Counted from the first letter of the stretch, positions 40,285 through 51,658 are shown. The stretch: DNA of 64,000 bases from Acidimicrobiales bacterium (GCA_035546775.1 DASZWD010000061.1:16863-80862), one strand, 5' to 3'. Program-made: numbers and translations. Notes: generated by a model not told the origin, from the sequence alone.

Positions 40285-41721
40285 GTGAAGTCGGATCGGC
40301 GCTTTGTCGCCATCGCCATCCTCGCCGCGGTGCTCGTCCTCGTCGGCCTGCTCGACCGCGCCGACCGGCCGCCGCTCACGCCCGCCGGCGCGCGGTTGGC
40401 AACGGCGTACGCCCCGGCGGCGTCGCCCCCCGACGCCTTCGCGTCGACGTGGTACTGCCCGGCGGGCACGGCCACCGGCGGTAGCGCCGACAGCACGGTT
40501 GTCGTCTTCAACCCGACGGGGCGGCGGTTGCGCGGCTCGGTCGACGTGTTCGGTTCCGACGGCAATCGCGGTTCGCACAGCCTGAGCGTCGGCCCACGCG
40601 AGCGTGTCGCCGTGCGGGAGGCCGACGTGCTGAAGGCCGCCTACGTCGCCGCCATGGTGCGACTCGACGGCGGCGGCGCCACGGTCGAGCACGCCACCAC
40701 CGGTCCACTCGGCGAGGCGGTCGGGACGTGCGCGTCGTCGGCGTCGACCAACTGGTACGTGCCCGAAGGTGCCACCACGCGCAGCGCCCAGCTGATCTAC
40801 GCGCTGTTCAACCCGTTCCCGGACGACGCCATCGTCGACATGAGCTTCGCCACCGAGCAGGGCCGCGCCGCGCCCGCGGCGTTCCAGGGCATCGTCGTGC
40901 CGGCCAACGGGCTCGTACCGCTCGACGTCGGCACGCACGTGCGCCGCCGCGCCCACGTCAGCGCCGCCATCCACGCGCGGCGCGGGCGCGTCGTCGTCGA
41001 GACGCTCCAGGTGCACAACGGCGACGGCCGGCGCGGCGTCGGCTTGATGCTCGGCCTGCCCCGCACCGCCACGTCGTTCGTCTTCCCGGACGGGATCGCC
41101 AGCCCCGAGCGATTCGAACAGCTGCACCTGTTCAACCCGAACCGCGGCGAGGCGTCGGTACAGCTGGACCTCGTGCTCGACGCCGGGAAGGCGCAGCCGT
41201 TCCAGCTGCGGGTGCCGGCGCAGGGTCGCATCACCGTCGACTTGACCTCCGAGTCGCGGGTGCCGAAAAACGTCGGCCACGCACTCCTGCTGCGGGTGTC
41301 GAACGGCGTGCCGATCGCGGTGTCGCGCACGACCGACGTCGGTCCGCCCGCAGCGCGGCGCGGTTACCTCACCGACGAGGGTGCCACCGCCGCGGCGCTG
41401 CACTGGGGCTTCGCGGCGGGCGGTGTCACGCCGGGCCTCGACGAGTGGATCGCCGTCATCAACGAGGCGCCCACCGCCGTGACCGTCGACCTCACGACGC
41501 TCACCGACGGTCGGCTCACCGCGCTGGCGGGCCTCAACGGCGTGCGCATCCCTCGCGGTGGCCGCCGCGTCTTCCGCCTCGCCGACCACGGCGCCACGCC
41601 GGACACGCCGATCATCGTGAACGCCACCGGCCCCGTCGTCGCCGAGCGCAGCCTCTACTCCGTCGGCGGCACCGGCGCCTCCGCCGTCATGGGCGCGGTG
41701 TTATCGACGGCGGAGGGCTAG
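40285..41721 (+). CDS. DUF5719 secreted protein
   Basis: This 478-residue protein has an N-terminal hydrophobic segment (FVAIAILAAVLVLVGLL) that acts as signal or anchor. The external part is built of repeated beta-domains: STWYCPAGTATGGSADSTVV VFNP begins the first, TNWYVPEGATTRSAQLIYAL the second, and ALHWGFAAGGVTPGLDEWIA the last; each ends in a similar NPT/NPN-type turn. This is the DUF5719 pattern, seen next to large GT2-membrane genes in actinobacteria. Its stop shares CTAG with the convergent MFS gene. Confidence 0.85.
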   Translation: MKSDRRFVAIAILAAVLVLVGLLDRADRPPLTPAGARLATAYAPAASPPDAFASTWYCPAGTATGGSADSTVVVFNPTGRRLRGSVDVFGSDGNRGSHSLSVGPRERVAVREADVLKAAYVAAMVRLDGGGATVEHATTGPLGEAVGTCASSASTNWYVPEGATTRSAQLIYALFNPFPDDAIVDMSFATEQGRAAPAAFQGIVVPANGLVPLDVGTHVRRRAHVSAAIHARRGRVVVETLQVHNGDGRRGVGLMLGLPRTATSFVFPDGIASPERFEQLHLFNPNRGEASVQLDLVLDAGKAQPFQLRVPAQGRITVDLTSESRVPKNVGHALLLRVSNGVPIAVSRTTDVGPPAARRGYLTDEGATAAALHWGFAAGGVTPGLDEWIAVINEAPTAVTVDLTTLTDGRLTALAGLNGVRIPRGGRRVFRLADHGATPDTPIIVNATGPVVAERSLYSVGGTGASAVMGAVLSTAEG

Positions 41722-43115
41722 GAGGCGCCGCCTTCGAGTTCGGCGGCGTCGGCGGCCTTGCGCTCCTGGTCTTCCTGCATGGCTTTGAGGATGGCTTCGA
41801 AGATCTTGGCGGCATCCGCGTCGAGGTGGTTGCGGGCTCGTAGGAGGACGAGCGCGCCGATGAAGACGGGCGGGCTGCAGATGAAGAACGCCGTGCGGAT
41901 GTCGTTGCCGAAGGCGCCGGCGAGGCTGAACACGATGATCGACGCCGCCGCCTGGCCGAACACCACTGACACGAGGTTGAACGCACCGAAGCCGGCGCCG
42001 CGCAGGTGGGCGGGAACGGCGTCGGACAATCCCGCTCGCAGCGCCGGCACCGCCATCACCGTGATGAAGAACCCGACGACCTCGAGCAGGAACACCACGC
42101 CGAGGCTGAGCTTCGGGATCCACGACAACACGAACAGGGTGTTGCCGGCGAGCAGGCAATACGCCGGGATCGCCATGCGCGCCCCCTTGATGCGCGTCGC
42201 GTAGCGGTCGGCGAGACGCCCGCCGAGGAGCACGCCGGGGATGCCGCCGAGGATCACGAGCAGACCGACCAGGGCGGTGCCGCGGGCGGCGGTGGTGTGC
42301 ATCTGCTCCTCGTAGAACTTCGGCAGACCGGCGGCGATCGCGGTGACCGTGAACAGGAGCGTCGAGACGCCCACCAGCGCGTATTTCATCGTCGTGATCG
42401 ACCAGATGGTGCGCAGGTCGCCCCGCAGGCCGTCGATCATGTCGCCGAAGAACCGCTTGACGCCGTGCTCGAACATCGGCGGATGCTCGACGTCGGGATC
42501 GTCGCCGGCGTCGACGCCCACGTGGGCCATGTCCGACTCGCCCCGGCGCGGCTCGCGCAGGCGATAGGCGGCGATGGCGATCACCATGCCGGGAAGGCTG
42601 ACGATCGGGAACGCGGCGCGCCAGCCCCACCGCGATGCGATGCCGCCGCCGAGGGCGACGCCGAGGCCGATGCCGACGAACAACAGCACCTGCTGGATCG
42701 AAAACGCCAGCCCGCGTTCTTCGGCGGGGTAGTAGTCGGCGAGCAGTGACGCACAGCACGGTTCGGTGATCGCCTGTCCGAAACCGAGGGCGCCGCGCAC
42801 CGCCAGCAGGGACGTGTAGTTCGGCATGACCGCGGTCGCAGCCGACAACCCCGACCACGCCACGATCGTGTGGCCGACGGTCCGATTACGCCGAAACCGA
42901 TCGGCAAGGTAGCCGGCCGGCACGCTGATAAGGCCGTTCACGAGAATGAACGCGGACAGCAGGATCCCGATCTGGAAGTCCGAAAGGTGCAGGTCCTTCT
43001 GGAGATTCGTCTGCACGCCGCGCAGCAGGTTCTGGTCGACCTGGTCGATCATGATCACGAACCCGAGGACCCACATGGGCCACCTCGACGTCCGCCCCTT
43101 CGTCGCAGTTGTCAC
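41718..43115 (-). CDS. MFS transporter
   Basis: This protein of about 465 residues has twelve transmembrane segments in two six-helix halves. The loop GYLADRFRRNRTVGHTIVAW is the MFS signature after helix 2, and its partner GGRLADRYATRIKGARMAIP appears in the second half. The family appearance is Spinster-like; the substrate is unknown. GTG 43115 is preferred because TACAAC lies 6 nt upstream; GTG 43139 would add 8 residues. The gap to the divergent thioredoxin gene is about 33 bp. Confidence 0.87.
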   Translation of the reverse strand: MTTATKGRTSRWPMWVLGFVIMIDQVDQNLLRGVQTNLQKDLHLSDFQIGILLSAFILVNGLISVPAGYLADRFRRNRTVGHTIVAWSGLSAATAVMPNYTSLLAVRGALGFGQAITEPCCASLLADYYPAEERGLAFSIQQVLLFVGIGLGVALGGGIASRWGWRAAFPIVSLPGMVIAIAAYRLREPRRGESDMAHVGVDAGDDPDVEHPPMFEHGVKRFFGDMIDGLRGDLRTIWSITTMKYALVGVSTLLFTVTAIAAGLPKFYEEQMHTTAARGTALVGLLVILGGIPGVLLGGRLADRYATRIKGARMAIPAYCLLAGNTLFVLSWIPKLSLGVVFLLEVVGFFITVMAVPALRAGLSDAVPAHLRGAGFGAFNLVSVVFGQAAASIIVFSLAGAFGNDIRTAFFICSPPVFIGALVLLRARNHLDADAAKIFEAILKAMQEDQERKAADAAELEGGAS

Positions 43116-43515
43116 TCGAATGTTGTAGTCGGCTAACACTGGCGACGTATGAATCGGTTGGTCGCCGTCGTCGTGGTGTTCGCCGTCGCCGGAGTGGTGG
43201 CGTGGCTACTGCAGCGGCGCAAGCCGGCGCCGCCGACCCAGCCGACGGCCTATCCCGTCCCCACCCAGCTCGATCGCGCCGATTTCACCCGTCCCGACGC
43301 ACCGTGGCTCGTCGTGCTGTTCTCATCCGAGACCTGCGGTGGGTGCGCGTCGGTGCGCGAGAAGACGCGTGTGCTTGCCGCCACCGATGTCGCCTACCAA
43401 GAAGTGAGCTATCAGACCGACAAGGAGCTGCACACCCGCTACAGCATCGAAGCGGTGCCGCTCGTCGTGATCGCCGATGCCGAAGGAGTGGTCGTGAACT
43501 CCTTCGTCGGCGAAG

Positions 43516-45471
<1,956 letters not shown>

Positions 45472-45547
45472 TGGAGTCTCATTCTCTCACCTACCCGTAA
45501 CAACTTCGGAAGCGGGGACCATCCACCTATTTGTCCTGCGTACTCAA

Positions 45548-45553
45548 TACGTT
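45548..45553 (+). promoter_or_regulatory. -10 box TACGTT of the DUF3499 gene
   Basis: TACGTT ends 7 nt before the ATG at 45561 and supports that start over earlier in-frame codons. Confidence 0.55.
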
Positions 45554-45560
45554 GGACCAC

Positions 45561-45782
45561 ATGTCGCGTACTCCCCGTTGCGCCCGGCCCGGCTGTGGCG
45601 CGTCCGCCGACGCCACACTTAGTTACGACTATGCCAGCCGCACGGTTTGGCTCGACCCCGTCGATCGCGGGGTCGAAGGTGGCTGGTTCCTTTGCCCGAC
45701 GCACGCGTCCAACGTCCGTGCCCCTGTCGGCTGGGCCGTCGACGACCGCCGCGCTTCGAACATTCGCCGGCTGGCTGTTTAA
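45561..45782 (+). CDS. DUF3499 small zinc-ribbon-like protein
   Basis: This 73-residue protein has the DUF3499 features: CARPGCGASADATLSYDYAS, RTVWLDPV, and a C-terminal FLCPTHASNVRAPVGW. The pair of Cys near the N-terminus with the CxxH later suggests one bound zinc. Its role is unknown; it is conserved in actinobacteria near the GT2-membrane and DUF5719 genes. Its TAA stop is also the start of the -10 box of the next gene, which is in the same frame. Confidence 0.88.
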   Translation: MSRTPRCARPGCGASADATLSYDYASRTVWLDPVDRGVEGGWFLCPTHASNVRAPVGWAVDDRRASNIRRLAV

Positions 45783-45785
45783 CCT
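45780..45785 (+). promoter_or_regulatory. -10 box TAACCT placed 6 nt before an ATA codon
   Basis: TAACCT begins with the TAA stop of DUF3499 and ends exactly 6 nt before ATA at 45792. The ugd gene has the identical TAACCT-6-nt-ATG layout. Confidence 0.55.
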
Positions 45786-45791
45786 TTTCGC

Positions 45792-46502
45792 ATAGAAACC
45801 CCGACCGTCACTGTCGAGCGCGCGCCGCGCTCGGAGATCCGCCTCTACGACGTCGTCGCCGTCTTCTTCTTCTCGATCGTCACCGGCAGCATCGGGATCG
45901 GGATCGGCAACTCGATCGGGGGGACGGGGTCGTACGCCGAGACGATCGGCAGCCTTGTGGGCCTGTGGTTCGGCCTGATCCCCGGCGCCATCCTCGTGTG
46001 CCGGCTGCGTGGGACGGGCAGCCTGGTCAAGGACCTCGGGCTCACCTTCCGCTTCCCGGCTGACCTCATCGGGATCCCGGCGGGGCTGGCGTCGCAGTTC
46101 GTCCTGCTGCCGCTGATCTACGTCGTCGTGCAGCTCTTCGTGAGCCACGACCTCACCAAGGATCTCCAGAAGCCGGCGCAAGATCTCACCGACAACGCCC
46201 ACGGCACCGGCTTCTGGCTCCTGGCCGTGCTCCTGGTCGTCGGCGCGCCGCTCGTGGAAGAGATCTTCTACCGCGGCATGTTGCTGCGGTCGCTGAAGCG
46301 CTCGCTACCGCCCTGGCCCGCGATCGTCACGTGCGGCGTCGTGTTCGGCGCCGCCCACTTCGACCTGGTGACCTTGCCCGGGCTCGCGGCGTTCGGCATC
46401 GTGCTCGCTTGGCTCTCCCACCGCTCCGACCGCCTCGGGCCGAACATCCTCGCCCACGCCGCGTTCAACGCGGCCACCGTCGTGGCGCTGTGGCATGGCT
46501 GA
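45792..46502 (+). CDS. CPBP (CAAX-type) intramembrane protease, apparent ATA start
   Basis: The active-site region is clear: GAPLVEEIFYRGMLLRSL (EExxxR), then VVFGAAHFD and NILAHAAFNA, the three CPBP motifs. The first standard start in frame is GTG at 45957, but that would delete the first helix (VVAVFFFSIVTGSIGIGIG) and leave 181 residues. The frame is open back to the DUF3499 stop and no ATG, GTG, TTG or CTG occurs there. ATA at 45792 is correctly placed after a -10 box and gives 236 residues. A mutated or misread ATG is the alternative. The next gene overlaps by 8 nt. Confidence 0.75.
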   Translation: METPTVTVERAPRSEIRLYDVVAVFFFSIVTGSIGIGIGNSIGGTGSYAETIGSLVGLWFGLIPGAILVCRLRGTGSLVKDLGLTFRFPADLIGIPAGLASQFVLLPLIYVVVQLFVSHDLTKDLQKPAQDLTDNAHGTGFWLLAVLLVVGAPLVEEIFYRGMLLRSLKRSLPPWPAIVTCGVVFGAAHFDLVTLPGLAAFGIVLAWLSHRSDRLGPNILAHAAFNAATVVALWHG

Positions 46503-48888
46503 CCCCGCAGTCCGCACCGAACCCGTCAAAATGAGCGGCGTGGACGAGGCCAAGCGCATCCGGATCGAGCGCGCCATCACCGTGGCGGTGCTCGTGGCGG
46601 CCGTCGCCTTCACCTTCGCCCACCTGCACCCGAACCTGCTGTTCACCAACACCACGACGGCCGGTGGCGACATGGGTGCCCACGTGTGGACCCCCGCCTA
46701 CCTGCGCGACCACCTCTTGCCCCACGGCCGCCTCACCGGTTGGGCCCCCGACTGGTACGGCGGTTTCCCCGCGCTCACCTTCTACTTCCCGCTGCCGAGT
46801 CTGCTGATCGTCCTCGCCGACCTCGTGATGCCCTACAACATCGCGTTCAAGCTGATCTCGGTCTCGGGTCTGTTGACGCTGCCCGTCGCCGTGTGGTTCT
46901 TCGCCAAGAGCCTGCGGCTGCGCTTCCCCGGCCCGGCGCTGATCGCGTTGGCGACGGTGCCGTTCATGTTCGACCGCACCTTCACGATCTACGGCGGCAA
47001 CATCGCGTCGACGCTGGCGGGCGAGTTCGCCATGTCGATCAGCCTCTCGTTCTGCCTCGTGTTCCTCGGGTTGTTCAACCGTGTGCTCGAGACGGGCAAG
47101 CACAAGACCCTGTGCGCCCTGATGCTGGCGTGCACCGGCCTGTCCCACATCGTGCCGTCGATCATCGCGGTGTTCGGGGCACTGGTGCTGCTGGCGCTGC
47201 GGCCGCAGAAGTCGTCGGTGAAACGGGCGGCGCCGGTGTTCGTGGTCGGTGGCCTGCTCGCGGGCTTCTGGGTCATCCCGTTCCTGCTGCGGCTGCCGTA
47301 CACGAACGACATGGGCTGGGAGAAGCTGCTCGACTACCGCCACCAGCTATTCCCGCATCAAGGTCGCGTGCTCTTCGTGATGGCGGGCATCGGCGCGGTG
47401 CTCGCGGTGGTGCGCTGGAGCAAGTTCGGCATGTGGGCCACGGCCATGGCCGGGCTCTCGGCGCTCGGCTTCATCTACGCACCCCAGAGTCGGTTGTGGA
47501 ACGCCCGGCTACTGCCGTCGTGGTTCTTCTGCCTGTATTTGCTCGCGGGCGTCGCCGGGGCCGAGATCGCGCTCGGCGCGTCGGACCTGTTGGGCGGAAT
47601 CAAACGCGCCGTGATCGGCTCGGGCTCCGCCGACCCCGACGCCGAACGCTTCCAGTGGCTGCCGCTCGTGGCCGCCCCGCTCGTCGCCGGCGCCTACGTC
47701 TTCACGACCGTGGGCATGTCGCTCGGCGCGTTGCCGTCGTGGAGCCCGTGGAAGACGAGCGACCGCAACTTCGTCCTCGACTGGGGAGCCTGGAACTACT
47801 CGGGCTACGAACGCAAGCCGAGCTACCCCGAGTACCACGACGTCGTCACGACGATGCAGCGCATGGGCCAGCAGCACGGCTGCGGGCGGGCGATGTGGGA
47901 GTACGAGCCCGAGCTCGACCGCCTCGGCACGCCGATGGCGCTGATGCTGCTGCCGTACTGGACCCACGACTGCATCCAGTCGATGGAAGGCCTCTTCTTC
48001 GAATCGGCGGCCAGCACGCCATACCACTTCCTCAACCAGTCCGAACTCTCGGCGCGCCCGTCGCGTCCGCAGCGCGACCTGCACTACGAGGACCTCAACG
48101 TCGACGTCGGCGTGAAGCACCTCCAGGAAATCGGCGTCAAGTACTACATGGCGATCAGTGCGGCGGCCCAGGCGCAGGCCGACGTCGATCCTGATCTCCA
48201 ACTCATCGCCACCACCGGCAAGTGGTCGACGACCGTCAACGACAACGGCTCGTCGACGGTCGACAACCGCGCCTGGAAGATCTATTTGGTGAAGGACGCG
48301 GCCATGGTCACGCCGCTGGCCAACTATCCGGCGGTGATGACCAAGGTGCCCAAGGGCGGACCGAAGTGGCTGGCCGCCGCGCAGGACGCATACCTCGCGC
48401 CCCAGCCCCACGACGTGCTCTACGCGGCGTCGGGGCCCAAGTCGTGGCCGCGGGTGACGCGTCCGACCCAGAGCCCGCCGGCCAAGCCGGTGCGCGGCAC
48501 CACCAAGGTGTCGCACATCCACACCAGCGACGACCGCATCAGCTTCGACGTGACCAAGGTCGGCGTGCCGGTGGTGGTGAAGGCGTCGTACTTCCCCAAC
48601 TGGCAAGCGAGCGGTGCGCAGGGGCCGTGGCGGGTGACGCCCAACGAGATGGTGGTCATCCCCACGAGCCGCCACGTGTCGTTGCACTACGGCTGGACCC
48701 CGGTCGACTGGATCGGCAACGCCGCCACCTTGCTCGGCCTGCTCGGTCTCATCGCGTTGTGGCGCTGGTCGCCGAGCGGTGACGGCGCCGAGGACGAGTC
48801 GCGCCCGCCGACGGTCGAGGAAGTGGCCCCGAGCCACGACGACGATGCCTGGCTGAAGGAACTCGCCGGCGTCGGCCCACCGACCTGA
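46495..48888 (+). CDS. Large multi-pass membrane protein (GT-C / PTPS-related type)
   Basis: This 797-residue protein has a first helix (AITVAVLVAAVAFTFAHL), the external loop AGGDMGAHVWTPAYLRD and GWAPDWYGGFPALTFYFPLP, roughly ten helices in the first ~420 residues, a long external domain and a last helix (GNAATLLGLLGLIALW). The acidic first loop and DWYGGFP motif match a family annotated as '6-pyruvoyl-tetrahydropterin synthase-related' membrane proteins, which look like GT-C sugar transferases. The start overlaps the CPBP gene. It is upstream of a DPM-type enzyme that could supply its lipid-linked donor. Confidence 0.8.
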   Translation: MADPAVRTEPVKMSGVDEAKRIRIERAITVAVLVAAVAFTFAHLHPNLLFTNTTTAGGDMGAHVWTPAYLRDHLLPHGRLTGWAPDWYGGFPALTFYFPLPSLLIVLADLVMPYNIAFKLISVSGLLTLPVAVWFFAKSLRLRFPGPALIALATVPFMFDRTFTIYGGNIASTLAGEFAMSISLSFCLVFLGLFNRVLETGKHKTLCALMLACTGLSHIVPSIIAVFGALVLLALRPQKSSVKRAAPVFVVGGLLAGFWVIPFLLRLPYTNDMGWEKLLDYRHQLFPHQGRVLFVMAGIGAVLAVVRWSKFGMWATAMAGLSALGFIYAPQSRLWNARLLPSWFFCLYLLAGVAGAEIALGASDLLGGIKRAVIGSGSADPDAERFQWLPLVAAPLVAGAYVFTTVGMSLGALPSWSPWKTSDRNFVLDWGAWNYSGYERKPSYPEYHDVVTTMQRMGQQHGCGRAMWEYEPELDRLGTPMALMLLPYWTHDCIQSMEGLFFESAASTPYHFLNQSELSARPSRPQRDLHYEDLNVDVGVKHLQEIGVKYYMAISAAAQAQADVDPDLQLIATTGKWSTTVNDNGSSTVDNRAWKIYLVKDAAMVTPLANYPAVMTKVPKGGPKWLAAAQDAYLAPQPHDVLYAASGPKSWPRVTRPTQSPPAKPVRGTTKVSHIHTSDDRISFDVTKVGVPVVVKASYFPNWQASGAQGPWRVTPNEMVVIPTSRHVSLHYGWTPVDWIGNAATLLGLLGLIALWRWSPSGDGAEDESRPPTVEEVAPSHDDDAWLKELAGVGPPT

Positions 48889-48898
48889 CAACGCCCTG

Positions 48899-50047
48899 AT
48901 GCGTGCGCAACTGCGGCGGTTCGCCGCCGTCGGGGTGCTGGTGACGGCCGTCGACTTCGGCGTGCTCTCGGCACTCCGCCTCGGCCTTGGCCTGCCGGTG
49001 ATCATCGCCGACGCGATCGCCATCTTGTGCAGCGCGGTCGTGTCGTTCTTCGCCAACCGCGCCCTTACCTTCACGCGTGATCCGCACCTGCGCTGGGTGG
49101 ACCAACCCTTCGCCTACGGCATGGTCACCTTCGCCGCCGGCCTCGTCGACATCGCGGTCCTGCGCGTCGGTCTGCTGTTCAACCCCGACTCGGTGCGCGT
49201 GCTGCTGCTGGCCAAGACGGCGGCGCTGGTCGTCGCCGGTGTCGTGCGCGTGGCGGGCTACCGGCAAGTGCTCTTCCGCCGAGTGCGCTCGGTGTCGGTG
49301 GGGCCGGCGCCGGGGCGTCCGGCTCCCGAAGGCACGCACCGGCTCAGTGTGGTGGTGCCGGCGTACAAGGCGTCGGACTTCATCGGCGAGACGGTCGAGC
49401 GGCTGCGGGTGGAGCTTGGCCCGGCGATCGACAACGACCTCGAGATCATCGTGGTCGACGACGGATCGCCTGACGCGACCTTCGCCGCCGCCCAGCAGAC
49501 CGACGCCGACCTGGTGCTGCGCCTCGACGAGAACAAGGGCAAGGGGGCGGCGGTCCGTCTCGGCATGCGCAGCGCCAATGGGCGCACGATTGCCTTCACC
49601 GACGCCGACCTTGCCTACGAACCGGCGCTGATCTTCGAGTTGCTCAAGGAGGTCGAAGCCGGCTGGGACGTGGTGGTCGGCAGCCGCAGCCACGTCGAGA
49701 CGGTGACGCTCGTGCGGGCGCGGCGCCTGCGCGCCCTCGGCAGCCGCGCCATCAACCTGATCTCCTTCGCCGTCCTGCTCGGCGCCTACCGCGACACCCA
49801 GTGCGGTCTCAAGGCGTTCCGCTCCGACGCCGCCGAGGCGATCTTCTCCCGCGCCCGCATCGATCGCTTCGCCTTCGACATCGAGGTGTTCCATCTCGCC
49901 GAGCGCTTGCGCTTGTCGCTCGAGGAAGTGCCCGTCACCCTCAAGAACTCGGCGGGCTCGACGGTGAAGGTCGGCCTCGACTCGCTGCGGGTCCTCGTCG
50001 ACATGGTGCGCATCCGGCGCATGGGCGGTAAGGGCCTCTACGACTGA
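48899..50047 (+). CDS. GtrA flippase-like domain fused to DPM-type GT2
   Basis: This 382-residue protein joins two parts usually made as separate GtrA and GtrB proteins. Residues ~1-130 are GtrA: FAAVGVLVTAVDFGVLSAL, SFFANRALTFTRDP, four helices. Residues ~145-370 are a DPM-like GT2: LSVVVPAYKASDFIGETVER, IIVVDDGSPDATF, ENKGKGAAVRLGM, FTDADLAYEPALI, VVVGSRSHVET, DTQCGLKAFRSDAAE. It would make a polyprenyl-phosphate sugar and may flip it to the outside for the GT-C-like protein just upstream. Confidence 0.88.
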   Translation: MRAQLRRFAAVGVLVTAVDFGVLSALRLGLGLPVIIADAIAILCSAVVSFFANRALTFTRDPHLRWVDQPFAYGMVTFAAGLVDIAVLRVGLLFNPDSVRVLLLAKTAALVVAGVVRVAGYRQVLFRRVRSVSVGPAPGRPAPEGTHRLSVVVPAYKASDFIGETVERLRVELGPAIDNDLEIIVVDDGSPDATFAAAQQTDADLVLRLDENKGKGAAVRLGMRSANGRTIAFTDADLAYEPALIFELLKEVEAGWDVVVGSRSHVETVTLVRARRLRALGSRAINLISFAVLLGAYRDTQCGLKAFRSDAAEAIFSRARIDRFAFDIEVFHLAERLRLSLEEVPVTLKNSAGSTVKVGLDSLRVLVDMVRIRRMGGKGLYD

Positions 50048-50053
50048 ACCAAC

Positions 50054-50059
50054 TAGGTT
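50054..50059 (+). promoter_or_regulatory. -10 box TAGGTT of manB
   Basis: TAGGTT ends 10 nt before the ATG at 50070. Confidence 0.5.
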
Positions 50060-50069
50060 TTGCGGCGCA

Positions 50070-51413
50070 ATGAGCTCGCTGGACGACGTTTTCAAGGCCT
50101 ACGACATCCGCGGCTTGGTGCCCGAGGACCTGAACGCGGAACTCGCGCGCCAGGTGGGCGCCGCCTTCGCCCGCTTCGCCCAAGCGGAAACCGTGCTGGT
50201 GGGCCGTGACATGCGCCCCTCGGGCCTCGAGCTGAGCGGCGCGTTCATCGACGGCGTCCTGGCCCAGGGCGTCAATGTCGTGGACCTCGGGCTCATCCCG
50301 ACCGATCTGCTCTACTTCGCGTCCGGGCACTTGAACCTGCCGGGCGTGACGTTCACCGGTTCGCACAACCCGGCGCAGTACAACGGCATCAAGCTCTGCC
50401 TTGCCGGCGCCAAGCCCGTGGGCGAAGACACCGGCCTGCGTGACATCCGCGCCGATGTCGAAGCCAAGACACCCGACGCCGCCGGCGCCCGGCGCGGCGA
50501 GTCGCACGTGCTCGACCTACTGCCGGACTACGCCGCGCACGTGCACTCCTTCGTCGACGTCAACGCCATTCGCCCGCTCAAGGTGGTGGCCGACACCGCC
50601 AACGGCATGGGCGGCCTCGCCGTACCCGAAGTAATGCGCGGCCTCGGCGTCGAGATCGACATCCTTTTCGGCGAGCTCGACGGCACGTTCCCGAACCACC
50701 CCGCCGACCCGATCAACCCGGCGAACCAGGTCGATCTCATCGCCCGCGTGCGCGCCACCGGCGCCGACGTCGGCCTGGCGTTCGACGGCGATGCGGACCG
50801 CGTGTTCCTCGTCGACGAGCAGGGCGTGGGGCTGTCGGGTTCGACCACCACCGCGATGCTCGCGGCGATGCTGCTCGACCGGAATCCCGGCGCGACGGTG
50901 ATCTACAACCTCATCTGCTCGCGTGCGGTCCCCGAAGTGATCCGCGAGCACGGAGGCACGCCGGTCATGGAGCGCGTCGGGCACAGCTTTATCAAGGCGC
51001 GCATGGCCCAGACCAACGCCATCTTCGGCGGCGAGCACTCGGCGCACTACTACTTCCGCGACAACTACTTCGCCGACTCCGGCCTCATCGCGGCGGTGAT
51101 GATCCTTGAATTGATCAGCCGCGCCCAGCAGCCGCTGTCGGAGTTGCGCAAGCCCTTCGAGCGCTACGCGGCGTCGGGGGAGATCAACACCCGCGTCGCC
51201 GATCCGAAGGCGTCGATCGAGAAGGTGGCGCAACGCTTCTCGTATTTGTCTCAAGACCGGCTCGACGGCCTGACCGTGAATAGCGACTCGTGGTGGTTCA
51301 ACGTGCGTCCGTCGAACACCGAACCGTTGCTGCGGCTGAACCTCGAAGCCGCGACCAAGGAAGACTGCGAGGCCCGCACTCAAGAGGTTCTCGCCATCGT
51401 GAGAGAAGGCTGA
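50070..51413 (+). CDS. manB: Phosphomannomutase/phosphoglucomutase
   Basis: This 447-residue enzyme interconverts mannose-6-P and mannose-1-P (or the glucose pair). The catalytic phosphoserine lies in FTGSHNPAQYNGIKLC near residue 95, the metal loop is AFDGDADRVFLVDEQG near 240, the sugar loop is GGEHSAHYYF, and the phosphate loop is VRPSNTEPLLRL. It leads an operon with the Trm112-like, PGI/PMI and methyltransferase genes (gaps or overlaps of a few nt). Confidence 0.94.
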   Translation: MSSLDDVFKAYDIRGLVPEDLNAELARQVGAAFARFAQAETVLVGRDMRPSGLELSGAFIDGVLAQGVNVVDLGLIPTDLLYFASGHLNLPGVTFTGSHNPAQYNGIKLCLAGAKPVGEDTGLRDIRADVEAKTPDAAGARRGESHVLDLLPDYAAHVHSFVDVNAIRPLKVVADTANGMGGLAVPEVMRGLGVEIDILFGELDGTFPNHPADPINPANQVDLIARVRATGADVGLAFDGDADRVFLVDEQGVGLSGSTTTAMLAAMLLDRNPGATVIYNLICSRAVPEVIREHGGTPVMERVGHSFIKARMAQTNAIFGGEHSAHYYFRDNYFADSGLIAAVMILELISRAQQPLSELRKPFERYAASGEINTRVADPKASIEKVAQRFSYLSQDRLDGLTVNSDSWWFNVRPSNTEPLLRLNLEAATKEDCEARTQEVLAIVREG

Positions 51414-51415
51414 CC

Positions 51416-51658
51416 ATGGCACTCGCCCCCGCACTCCTCAGCGTCCTTGCCTGCCCGCAGGACAAGGGGCCGCTGCTCTACTTCGCCGACGAGGGTTTCC
51501 TGTACAACCCGCGCCTGCGCCGCAAGTACCCCATCACCAACGACATCCCGAATTTCCTCGACGACGCGGCGACTGTGGCCGACGACGCCGAGGCGGCGCG
51601 TCTCGAGCAGAAGGCGAAGGACGAGAACATCACGCCGGGCTGGGAACAGACCAGCTGA
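51416..51658 (+). CDS. Trm112-like small protein
   Basis: This 80-residue protein has the Trm112/YcaR pattern: LLSVLACPQDKGPLLYF, NPRLRRKYPITNDIPNFLDD, then an acidic helix. Only one Cys remains, so it should not hold zinc in the classical way. Such proteins activate methyltransferases in other systems; a methyltransferase gene lies two genes downstream. It follows manB by 2 nt and overlaps the PGI/PMI start. Confidence 0.85.
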   Translation: MALAPALLSVLACPQDKGPLLYFADEGFLYNPRLRRKYPITNDIPNFLDDAATVADDAEAARLEQKAKDENITPGWEQTS

